The notes below the pieces were generated by a model. It searched no databases. It worked only from the letters and a program-made list of their open reading frames with translations, and had not been told where the DNA came from. Below, one piece after another: positions 1-7,198 of a stretch of 13,952 bases of DNA (its first letter is position 1; each line of letters starts with the position of its first letter). Origin of the DNA: Thalassiosira profunda (taxonomy: Eukaryota; Bacillariophyta; Thalassiosirophyceae; Thalassiosirales; Thalassiosiraceae); assembly GCA_036939355.1 (NCBI GenBank), contig JALLAP010000346.1, forward strand, positions 1 through 13,952. The letters run 5' to 3'. Both the position numbers and the translations under genes were made by a program.

Positions 1-62
1 GACGTACATAACAATACGGCGTAGAGCCCTCTTAAACTAAAGGAGAACCACCACCCATCGAG

Positions 63-1550
63 ATGAGCGCGGAGTCCACCCCCCGGAAGTACCAGGCGAA
101 GGAGGAGTTCGTCGCCGGCCACTCCGGGACGAACGCCGGCGAGATCTTCCTCCTCTGCCTCGCGATTCCCGTCGGCCTGCACGTGTACCTTCGCCTCCGT
201 GCGTATCTTGATGGGCGGCGAGGAGGCCGTTCTGAAGGTGCAACAGAGATTGACTGGAGAGACGTCGCCCTGGAATTTTCAACGGTGATGGTGCCGATGC
301 TGCTGGTGCAGACGTCGCTGCTGCCATACTTGTCGGGTCCAACCACGCTGCTGATGGGCATGATGGCACTCGCCTCCCTGATACCCACAAATCAATCCAC
401 ACAACAATCTGCAAGCGCAAAATCACAGAGCGAGGTGGACAGCAGACGGCCAACATACCTCTCAATCCATAGAGCGTGCGTCTACGTCCTCACCACCATC
501 GCCATCCTCGCCGTCGATTTTCCAATCTTCCCGCGGCGGTTCTGCAAGACAGAGGTGGCCGGGTACGGCTGGATGGATTTGGGGGCGTCCAGCTTTATAA
601 TAATTGCCGGGTGGGCGTCCGCGCTGGCATCGGCGGGAGGCTCTACAGCGAAACCATCCGTCAGTTTGGCCCGCAAAGCAACGAAGAAGTGCGCCCCGTT
701 ATTGATATTGGGACTGATACGCCTCGCCACGAACAAGGGACTGGAATATCAGGAGCACGTGTCGGAGTACGGGGTGCACTGGAACTTCTTCTTCACGCTG
801 TGCTTCGTGGAAGGGTTTATGGTTGTATGGAAGGGTCTGAAACGACGGCTCAGTCTTGCTAACTGTGTGCCACTGGATGGAGTGGCGGCGCTGATGCTGA
901 TGGTTCCGTATCAACTGTTTCTAAATGACGGAGGGCAAGAGTTCATCGAAAGCGGAGGCAGGAGATGCGATGCAATCTATTTGGCCTCGAGGTTCCCTTC
1001 GTTATGCACTGCATACGCTGCAAATCGAGAGGGAATTTTGGGAGTGGTGGGCTACCTGGCTCTTCGGCTGCTGAGCGAGGACGTCGCCAGAGTTTGTCTA
1101 TTGCCGACCGGTGAAAAGTCAGGACGCAACAATGACAATACAACGAGGCAACAGAGGCTACTCATGGCATCGGCATTATTTTGGATGGCACATCTTTTGC
1201 TCACGGAGGTCTGCGGATTGCCCAACTCGCGAAGATCTACGAATGCTCCGTTCATACTCTGGTCGCTGGCGCACAATATCTCTCTTCTGTGTCTGATACA
1301 CTTTGTCACGACTCGAGCATCTGCAGAGGGAAGCATGCATGCGCCACCAATACTGGCCGCAGTGAATCGCTTCGGCCTCGCTGTGTTTCTTTCGTCCAAC
1401 ATATTGACCGGCTTGACGAATTTGACGGTGGATACGTTGCATTCGTCGGATGGCAAGGCCATTATCGTTTTGTTGATCTACTTGGGAGTGGTATGCGGAT
1501 TTGCTCTTCTGCTGGACAAGAAGATATTCAGGAGAGATAAGGTTGATTAG
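63..1550 (+). CDS. PIGW: GPI-anchor biosynthesis inositol acyltransferase (PIGW/GWT1)
   Basis: A 495-residue single-exon protein, matching the usual length of about 490-505 for the GWT1/PIG-W family. This ER membrane enzyme transfers a fatty acyl chain from acyl-CoA to the inositol of GlcN-PI, an early step of GPI-anchor synthesis. Family signatures seen are: the N-terminal KEEFVAGHSG (residues 13-22); DFPIFPRRFCKTE (152-164) followed by GWMDLGASSF (169-178); the near-invariant YQEHVSEYGVHWNFFFTL (229-246); NREGILGVVGY (321-331); RRSTNAPFILWSLAHN (390-405); and NILTGLTNLTVDTL (446-459). Many hydrophobic segments lie between them, as expected for a protein with a dozen or so membrane spans. 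The lysine-rich tail DKKIFRRDKVD may be an ER-retention type ending, which is inference. The ATG at 63 places the N-terminal motif at the position seen in the family. The next gene follows in the same direction after 263 bp. Confidence 0.95.
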   Translation: MSAESTPRKYQAKEEFVAGHSGTNAGEIFLLCLAIPVGLHVYLRLRAYLDGRRGGRSEGATEIDWRDVALEFSTVMVPMLLVQTSLLPYLSGPTTLLMGMMALASLIPTNQSTQQSASAKSQSEVDSRRPTYLSIHRACVYVLTTIAILAVDFPIFPRRFCKTEVAGYGWMDLGASSFIIIAGWASALASAGGSTAKPSVSLARKATKKCAPLLILGLIRLATNKGLEYQEHVSEYGVHWNFFFTLCFVEGFMVVWKGLKRRLSLANCVPLDGVAALMLMVPYQLFLNDGGQEFIESGGRRCDAIYLASRFPSLCTAYAANREGILGVVGYLALRLLSEDVARVCLLPTGEKSGRNNDNTTRQQRLLMASALFWMAHLLLTEVCGLPNSRRSTNAPFILWSLAHNISLLCLIHFVTTRASAEGSMHAPPILAAVNRFGLAVFLSSNILTGLTNLTVDTLHSSDGKAIIVLLIYLGVVCGFALLLDKKIFRRDKVD

Positions 1551-1813
1551 AGTGCAGCCTGCTGGAATCGAACTGCGGGCGGCGGGCGCGGAGCACAGAT
1601 AAACCTTCTAGCTGAGAAGTTGGTCAAGGTGAAGCGGCACTAAAAGATTTGACACAGGAGGCAGGCGCGCCAAAAGCCAAGAACAAAATTCTGCCGGCCG
1701 GCGCCGAACACATCACGTCATCGTTGGTCGTTGACGGGAAGCCCCCGCCCGGCCGGGCCGCCTCTCATAACCATAAGCTAACCTCGCGGCGGCGGCTTCT
1801 GGCAACGCGCACG
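1551..1813 (+). promoter_or_regulatory. Intergenic region upstream of the LRR gene
   Basis: This spans the PIGW stop codon to the first ATG of the LRR gene. It must hold the PIGW 3' UTR and the LRR promoter and 5' UTR. It contains two GC-rich perfect palindromes (1693-1702 and 1747-1758) and an ACGTCA hexamer at 1715-1720, the reverse complement of the TGACGT core bound by bZIP/CRE factors. The LRR reading frame stays open from 1616 through this stretch but contains no ATG. No regulatory role is shown by sequence alone. Confidence 0.35.
1747..1758. repeat. 12-bp perfect GC palindrome
   Basis: GCCCGGCCGGGC reads identically on both strands. A related shorter palindrome, GCCGGCCGGC, lies at 1693-1702. 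Both sit in the leader of the LRR gene. They could bind a dimeric factor, but in a GC-rich leader such palindromes also arise by chance. Confidence 0.5.
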
Positions 1814-2710
1814 ATGAAACGGCTATCCAGGCCGGTCTATCTACCGACCAATCTCAACACCTCCATTATCTGCAGACTGCGCGAGAACGATCCTTCGTTG
1901 GTGCGCATCATCTTCTCCTCGCGCAACCTCGGCAGCGCCGGGTGTCAGGTGCTTGCAAACTCGTTGCAGAACAACACCCGCCTGGCGGCACTCGACCTCA
2001 GCCACAACTCCATCGGCGCCGGAGCCCAGTTTATTGCAACTTTATTGCAACATCAAGCCCGCAAAATGCACATAACCGGAGGAGGCATCCGGACGCTTAT
2101 GCTGGGAGATAACAACCTGCGCGACGACGGCGTGAAGGCGATGGCGGAAGCCCTGGCAAGGAATGGGCTTCTAGAAACACTCTGCCTCGACGACAATCAT
2201 ATCGGCGCGGTAGGATTGGCGCTGATTGGGCAGGCGCTTCAGACTAACACGAGCTTGAAGCGATTGCACCTCCGGCACAACTCGTTCCAATCGCTGTCGC
2301 CGCTGATACATTGCACCTTCAATAAAGCGAGTCTGGAGAGTGTGGCGGATAGCAACCATTCGTTGAGGTACGTCTTCCTCAATTGCGGATACTCGTACGA
2401 GTGCGAGGAGCTGGAGATGATTCTGAGGATCAATCGATTGGGAGAGGTGGAAGCCCGCCGGAAGAAGATTGCGGTGTACTTGGAGGAAGATCTTGGACGG
2501 ATGCTGCGGATTGATGTGGACGGGCTGGGCAAGGCACTGCCACATCTATTGAGCATCCTAGCGCAGCATGGAAGCTCATCCGTTGTACTCCAAGCCCTGC
2601 TCAACTTTCCAACGGAGGTATTTTACTTTGGAGGAAGCAACCCTTTAGCTCGTTGCATGGACGAGTCAATGGATGCTGATGACGCGATGGACGTTGAATA
2701 TCTCGCGTGA
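1814..2710 (+). CDS. RNI-type leucine-rich-repeat protein
   Basis: A 298-residue single-exon protein. Residues of about 27-175 hold ribonuclease-inhibitor-type leucine-rich repeats of about 28 residues: LAALDLSHNSIGAGA, IRTLMLGDNNLRDDG, LETLCLDDNHIGAVG and LKRLHLRHNSF each give the LxLxxN core. The repeats form a curved solenoid that normally serves as a protein-binding surface. No kinase, F-box, NACHT or membrane segment is present, so the partner is unknown. The C-terminal part (about 176-265) has SLADSNHS-like and NCGYSYECEELE segments followed by a helical, basic stretch. I associate this cap with a large family of diatom LRR proteins (memory, not checked). The tail is acidic (MDESMDADDAMDVEYLA). 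The start is the first ATG in frame, with A at -3. The frame is open 198 bases further upstream without an ATG, so an upstream exon cannot be excluded. Confidence 0.8.
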   Translation: MKRLSRPVYLPTNLNTSIICRLRENDPSLVRIIFSSRNLGSAGCQVLANSLQNNTRLAALDLSHNSIGAGAQFIATLLQHQARKMHITGGGIRTLMLGDNNLRDDGVKAMAEALARNGLLETLCLDDNHIGAVGLALIGQALQTNTSLKRLHLRHNSFQSLSPLIHCTFNKASLESVADSNHSLRYVFLNCGYSYECEELEMILRINRLGEVEARRKKIAVYLEEDLGRMLRIDVDGLGKALPHLLSILAQHGSSSVVLQALLNFPTEVFYFGGSNPLARCMDESMDADDAMDVEYLA

Positions 2711-2852
2711 TGTGAGAAAGAGACTGCTGCTATCAGGCGCTATCAGGTGCTATCAGAGGTGCTTTGATCTGTGGGCATGGTATTGTGAATGTGCTCGTGT
2801 TGTTTCATGTGAATGTGTTTGGTTCCGAGGTAAATTAATCGTCAATATTGCA
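2711..2852. other. Convergent 3' intergenic region
   Basis: These 142 bp separate the stop codons of the LRR gene (+) and the dehydrogenase gene (-). The stretch must carry both 3' UTRs and polyadenylation signals. Apart from the 10-bp tandem repeat at 2729-2758, it is lower in GC than the flanking coding sequence and shows no further structure. Confidence 0.5.
2729..2758. repeat. 10-bp tandem repeat, three copies
   Basis: Three head-to-tail units beginning GCTATCAG (GCTATCAGGC, GCTATCAGGT, GCTATCAGAG) start 21 bp after the LRR stop codon. The 10-bp period is close to one helical turn. It lies in the presumed 3' UTR of the LRR gene and is probably a minisatellite seed; no function is evident. 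Confidence 0.8.
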
Positions 2853-3915
2853 TCACAATCGAAGCATGCCACTGCACTCGAGCGCTTCGCCGGTAATGTA
2901 CCCAGATCGCTCCGAACTGGCCAGAAATAGCGCCAAATTTGCCACGTCCTCGGCGCGTCCCAATCGTCGCAGCGCGATCCTCCGGGTCATCTCTGCCAAG
3001 ACCTTCTCGGGAACGGCGTGTGCCATCGGGGTGTGAATGAAGCCCGGTTGGATGCAGTTGACCCGCACCGTTGGCGGTGCCGCTTCCTCTCCATTGCTCG
3101 TGCCGCCATTTCCAATTATTTCAGCAGCTGAGGTAGATTTCCAAGAAATCAGGGCCATCTCCTTTGCCAGTGCTCTCGTCAAGCCCACAACGCCACCCTT
3201 GCTCGCTGAATAGTTCACCTGCCCCACGTTGCCATAGTTGGATACTATCGAACCAATATTGATGATTGATCCTCCAACCCCCACTGCCGCTGTACTACCA
3301 AGCAGAGCTGAAAGCCTTTGCGGCTCGGTGAACGCCCGGCACGTCAAGAATGTCCCCTTGAGATTGACATCAAGCACCTCGTCCCAATCTTCATCCGATA
3401 GGTTGGAGCATTTGGCATCCCGCGTGATGCCCGCGCAGTTGACAAGAATCGATGCCACGGGAGACGGCGAAGATGCCGACGCAGAGGCCACCTCGTCTGC
3501 CTTTCGCATTGCATCCTCCACATCTGATTTGTTTGTCACATCGCACAGAGAAGTTTCGATTGCAATATCGGCAGTGCCCGATGCCTTGTGGCAGTCCGCC
3601 GTCACAGAGTCCAATTTGTCGTGTTGCCTATCGGCCAAGAGGAGATTGCAGCTGCGCGTTGCCCAAAAGAAGGTGAGCGTGAAAGGTATCTTTGCAAATG
3701 AAAGAGTGCACCAAAATGGACTCGGCTCACCCTTGTTCAGCGAAGGCTATCGCCGTGGCTGTGACGGAGAGGAGGCAGCGGGTGAGCAAGGTATCGTATG
3801 AGTAAGGATGCACACAGCAAAAATTCCGATAGTGCATGTATATACCTCGACCGATGCCCGAAGCGGCACCGGTGACGACGGCCGTCTGGGACGCCAATTT
3901 CAGCCACGACGCCAT
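2853..3915 (-). CDS. Short-chain dehydrogenase/reductase, HSD17B8/FabG-like (3 exons)
   Basis: Joining exons 3915-3846, 3758-3731 and 3651-2853 gives a 298-residue NAD(P)-dependent short-chain dehydrogenase. Seen: the nucleotide-binding motif TGAASGIG (residues 15-22), NCAG (104-107), Asn129, and the catalytic Ser167, Tyr180 and Lys184 in classical S-x12-Y-x3-K spacing, followed by PGFIHTPM (235-242) and [12 protein letters not shown] near the end. The run [24 protein letters not shown] and the C-terminal part resemble HSD17B8, the 3-ketoacyl-ACP reductase subunit of mitochondrial fatty acid synthesis, and bacterial FabG. Reduction of a 3-oxoacyl thioester is therefore the best guess, with a hydroxysteroid substrate as the alternative. 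Two low-complexity insertions (about 88-99 and 201-226) lengthen it beyond the usual 245-260 residues. There is no obvious targeting presequence before the Rossmann fold. The gene diverges from the sulfatase/GT fusion gene. Confidence 0.88.
3652..3730 (-). other. Intron 2 of the dehydrogenase gene (79 nt, GT-AG)
   Basis: The minus-strand donor is CAAGG|GTGAGC and the acceptor is CGCGCAG|CTGC. It splits a Gly codon after its second base. Without removal the frame meets TGA directly after EQG. With removal the protein continues as [11 protein letters not shown], the expected second beta strand of a Rossmann fold. Confidence 0.87.
3759..3845 (-). other. Intron 1 of the dehydrogenase gene (87 nt, GT-AG)
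   Basis: On the minus strand the donor is CGAG|GTATAT and the acceptor is GTCACAG|CC. The intron interrupts an Ala codon after its first base. Splicing restores the dinucleotide-binding helix as [14 protein letters not shown], whereas the unspliced frame reads into unrelated sequence, so the boundaries are well supported. Confidence 0.88.
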
Positions 3916-4201
3916 TGCGTGAGCGCCCCTTCTTGGCCTGCAGCGCGTGATGGACGGGCGGCAATACGCGGAAGCAGGTGATTGAGGATGATGGTGATGA
4001 TGTTGATGATGTTGATGAGGTGATGATCTGTGATGGTGATGGGTGAGTGATGAGTGAGAGGGATTTTTCTATCGCCACTAACATCGCTAATCGCTGATGA
4101 CCAATGACCACTTCTTTTGGGGTCATTTCATTTTTTTTTTGCGAAGAGGCGAGCCGCTGCTCCTCGCCGGCACGCTGCCCATTTGCTTGAGGGAAAGGAC
4201 G
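3916..4201. promoter_or_regulatory. Divergent promoter between the dehydrogenase and sulfatase/GT genes
   Basis: These 286 bp separate the start codons of two genes transcribed away from each other. The stretch contains a (GAT)n-rich microsatellite (3979-4058), a CCAAT box at 4101-4105 and a run of ten T (4131-4140) about 60 bp upstream of the plus-strand start. An ATG at 4097 is in frame with the downstream gene, but the extension would run through the T tract, so it is treated as leader. Use as a shared promoter is inferred from layout. Confidence 0.5.
3979..4058. repeat. Imperfect (GAT)n/TGA microsatellite
   Basis: About 80 bp are made almost entirely of GAT/TGA triplets with interruptions, including a tandem 9-mer GATGATGTT at 3996-4013. 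It lies inside the divergent promoter. Such tracts vary in length between strains and can affect nucleosome placement; no effect is demonstrated here. Confidence 0.8.
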
Positions 4202-7135
4202 ATGCGCGAGGAGGCTGCCGAGCCGCTCCTCCCGCGGCCCGCGCCGGTGGCGAACGCGGGCGGCGCCGCCGCCTCCCTCGAGAAAATGAGAGTGCACGAC
4301 GCCGAGCGCGGTCGGTGCACCCCAACGCAGCCGGCAATGAGGTCGCGCAGAGACGCCCGATCGACGGGATCTCTGCTGCGGCCAATGGTGGCGCTCGGAG
4401 CGCTCAGCATCCTTGTGAGCCTGTGCGCCAGCCGCGCCAAGCTATTCGGCATGGTCAGGGCATGGCGTGGACCAGCCGACGGCCCCAACGTCATCTTCGT
4501 CCACCACACCTCTCTCTCCGCCCCCATCATGCTGCACACCCCGCGAGGTAGAGAGAGCTCGCCCTTCTTCCAGAGTTTGAAGGACGATCCGAACATGCAC
4601 GTCTTCGAGCGCCACATGGCCGGCTCGGGGAATGCGCTCGATGCCGTTCCGGCGCTGCTGACGGGATGTTTGCCGCACAGCGAGGAGGGGGTGGAGTGGG
4701 CGCAGAATAGCGAACATACAATTGGATCTGAGTTCCGACTGAGAGGCTATCCCACTGCCAGCTTCTCCTTTGGGGCGAGAGATGATACAGTATCTATCGA
4801 GCAGTGGACTGCTCTTGAAGAGGCACTTGTTGGTGGGATGGACAGGACGTTCGATTCGGTGAGCCCATTAGACGAGGGAAGCGAAAAGATGCTGCAAACA
4901 TTTGAGGAGTGGATGCGAAAGGATGCGGCGAAGGGATCGCCTTTCTACGCGCAATTCCATGCCTCCGATCTTCATCCCACTGGAAGGGATAATGGAGAGG
5001 AGGCCTACTACCGCAGCCTTTCCGCGACGGACAGTTTTCTCAAGGGTCTGTTCGGCGTATTATCGAAGAACGGGCAGCTCGAGAACACCTTCATAATTGG
5101 GTCGGGCGATCACGGCGAGGATCCGTTGCGGGGAGTGAACGTGCGATTGTCCGCGTGGACGCCTGATGTGCTCCACACGGCAGCTTACATCTACTACCCA
5201 AGGGAGCTAATGGCTAATGAGGGCGTGGCAGAAACTTTGCGGAGGAACACGCAGCAGTTGACGCACGTTGTGGACATTTTCCCGACTTTACGAAGTGTGC
5301 TCGACGAGGGATACGAAAGCCCCTCCAACGCTCCCAAGGGCTGTATCACAGGTGTAGACCTCACATCCATCGACATACCCGACGACCGCGTTACAATTGC
5401 TTCAAACATTGCATCTTCGAAACGGGCGGGTGTCGTGCCCGCACGCCACAAGGCCTTGCTAACGAAAGACATGGCGTTGTACCGTCGCTCCGGCAAATAC
5501 AGTATCTCTCCCAAGACAATATTCCACACAGCTGCACCAGCGAGCGACATCACGCACGTCTACCGCTTTGGTGATTGCTCAATCGATGGACCTGGCTCCG
5601 CCTCGCCGTGCCAGGGCTTCTTGAAAGAGGACGAGGCGGCGCAAGAGCACTTCCGCCGCGCCCTGGTATCGCTCCAATATGGCGCACTTCTCTCCGAGGG
5701 CGCCAAGACGAGCGATGTGGTACGGTTCTTCGCGGGGTGGCTCGACGGCAACGGCGACATCGAGCGGGCGGAGAGTATGGCCGGCTCGAGGCTTGTGGTA
5801 AGAGAGGACGGAGCCATCGAGGTTGTGCGCTCAACAACGAACGACGAGGAGGTGGAAGCGGAGCCGGAGTCCGGCTTCGCCAAGTTGCTGCGGTCCTTTC
5901 AGCAAAGTCCGAGCGACGACCCGTCGTGCGACGACATCTTGCTGTTCATGCCCAACACGTACTTTGCGGACTTGAGCCCGGAGACCCAGCTGAATGATTA
6001 TCTCTTGGCCTCGTCGGTAGGCACGTTCATGAACAAAGCCTTGGTGATACTCGACGCTCCGGAAGACCTAAGCGGCTTCCAGTCGAATTCGCAGTTTGGC
6101 TGTCCCGCAGAGATGGACGAGGATCTACCGCCGGGCCTGGGGCGCCTCGTGAAGGTTCCCGGGTGGCTGTCGAAGGGATGCGCCGTTCCCTGCCAGCAGA
6201 GCCACGGATATCTGGGCTGGAACTACATCAGGCAGTCCGGTTCTCCGGAGGAGGTTTGCACAAACGACAATGGCAGAGAGACGAAGGTGTTCGTGCTCGG
6301 TACGGACGAGGTTCGCGATTATTATTACGATTACTTCAAGGGTCTAATGCAACGGCGGCCATCGCCATTTGCACGTGAGTGGGCAATGCGGCTGGGCGCA
6401 GATCCGGAAGAGGCCGCAACTTTCTCCGAACTGGAGGGCGACGAGATCTGGGATTACGTTGCGGCCCTCGTGTCTCGCTCGGACCTCCTCCGATTCCAGC
6501 CTTGGATTGAGAGGGACGTGGAGAGTTACATCAATGAGAATGTGAGGTCACCAGATCTCGACCCAGAGGGATCATACGACGCCGTTTACGTGCGCAGGGG
6601 CGCCGATGTCTTAGCGGACCCCGAGGCTCTGAGTTTCATCGTGAATTACTGGGAAATGCGTGGCTTGTACAACAAAGTCGCGCATACGGCTCCCCACAAC
6701 TACATTCCGTTGCGACACTACCTACGCCATTACGTTGCCATGGGAGGTGCGACCAAGATATATATCGCCACCAATGATCCAGAGGAGGTCGAAAGGGAGA
6801 TTGCAGAGTTGGGACCAAGATCTGGCGACGAGATTTTGATCAATAGCTGCTTCACTGCCCAATTTATAGTAAGCCGCCCCAGAAGGGAGGTGGGATCAGG
6901 GAGCAGTTGCGCAGATCGGTACGCCAACACCATTGCCAGCGTGGCCGACTTCGAATTGCTGCGAAAGAGCGACACATTCGTTGGAGAGTTCAATTCCGAT
7001 CTCGGTCGGCTGGTGCGAGTCTTCAGGAAGACGCTGAATGACGGAGCCAACGCTGGCGGCGGTGAAAGTCCCGTTCTATCAAAAGATTTCAAGATGGCAT
7101 GGGGCTACCTGCATCCGGGGGCGCCGGGTTGGTAA
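4202..7135 (+). CDS. Type II membrane protein: sulfatase-like domain fused to GT23/FUT8-like domain
   Basis: A 977-residue single-exon protein. Residues 1-57 are a short cytoplasmic tail and about 58-75 (LLRPMVALGALSILVSLC) a signal anchor, giving Golgi-type topology. Residues of about 95-440 resemble the alkaline phosphatase/sulfatase superfamily: PNVIFVHHTSLSA (95-107), AVPALLTGCLP (148-158), FHASDLHPTG (253-262) and SGDHGED (301-307). By eye the first metal ligand and the nucleophile position (Ala145) are replaced, so this half may not be catalytic. After an acidic linker (about 545-560), residues of about 576-945 resemble GT23/FUT8-type fucosyltransferases: DDILLFMPNTYFADL, the donor-binding-type YVRRGADV (796-803), IYIATNDPEE (853-862) and a C-terminal DFELLRKSD..GEFNSDLGR block (916-936). 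A role in making or trimming sulfated or fucosylated glycans is inference. The ATG at 4202 has A at -3. The TAA lies inside GGTAAGT, a splice-donor-like sequence. Confidence 0.82.
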   Translation: MREEAAEPLLPRPAPVANAGGAAASLEKMRVHDAERGRCTPTQPAMRSRRDARSTGSLLRPMVALGALSILVSLCASRAKLFGMVRAWRGPADGPNVIFVHHTSLSAPIMLHTPRGRESSPFFQSLKDDPNMHVFERHMAGSGNALDAVPALLTGCLPHSEEGVEWAQNSEHTIGSEFRLRGYPTASFSFGARDDTVSIEQWTALEEALVGGMDRTFDSVSPLDEGSEKMLQTFEEWMRKDAAKGSPFYAQFHASDLHPTGRDNGEEAYYRSLSATDSFLKGLFGVLSKNGQLENTFIIGSGDHGEDPLRGVNVRLSAWTPDVLHTAAYIYYPRELMANEGVAETLRRNTQQLTHVVDIFPTLRSVLDEGYESPSNAPKGCITGVDLTSIDIPDDRVTIASNIASSKRAGVVPARHKALLTKDMALYRRSGKYSISPKTIFHTAAPASDITHVYRFGDCSIDGPGSASPCQGFLKEDEAAQEHFRRALVSLQYGALLSEGAKTSDVVRFFAGWLDGNGDIERAESMAGSRLVVREDGAIEVVRSTTNDEEVEAEPESGFAKLLRSFQQSPSDDPSCDDILLFMPNTYFADLSPETQLNDYLLASSVGTFMNKALVILDAPEDLSGFQSNSQFGCPAEMDEDLPPGLGRLVKVPGWLSKGCAVPCQQSHGYLGWNYIRQSGSPEEVCTNDNGRETKVFVLGTDEVRDYYYDYFKGLMQRRPSPFAREWAMRLGADPEEAATFSELEGDEIWDYVAALVSRSDLLRFQPWIERDVESYINENVRSPDLDPEGSYDAVYVRRGADVLADPEALSFIVNYWEMRGLYNKVAHTAPHNYIPLRHYLRHYVAMGGATKIYIATNDPEEVEREIAELGPRSGDEILINSCFTAQFIVSRPRREVGSGSSCADRYANTIASVADFELLRKSDTFVGEFNSDLGRLVRVFRKTLNDGANAGGGESPVLSKDFKMAWGYLHPGAPGW

Positions 7136-7198
7136 GTAGGGGTACATCAGCCATTCAGTGTAGCTACAATTTCAGAGATGCAAGTTGCTCGTTCATCG

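Noticed and set aside
1559..1625. tRNA-like internal promoter boxes: an A-box look-alike on the plus strand (about 1609-1624) and a B-box look-alike (AGTTCGATTCC) on the minus strand (about 1563-1573).
   Set aside because: The two boxes lie on opposite strands, the T-stem does not pair, and no cloverleaf can be drawn on either strand.
4097..4201. A longer N-terminus of the fusion protein starting at ATG 4097.
   Set aside because: It would translate the T10 tract and place 92 residues before the signal anchor; the ATG at 4202 has a better context and gives an ordinary short cytoplasmic tail.
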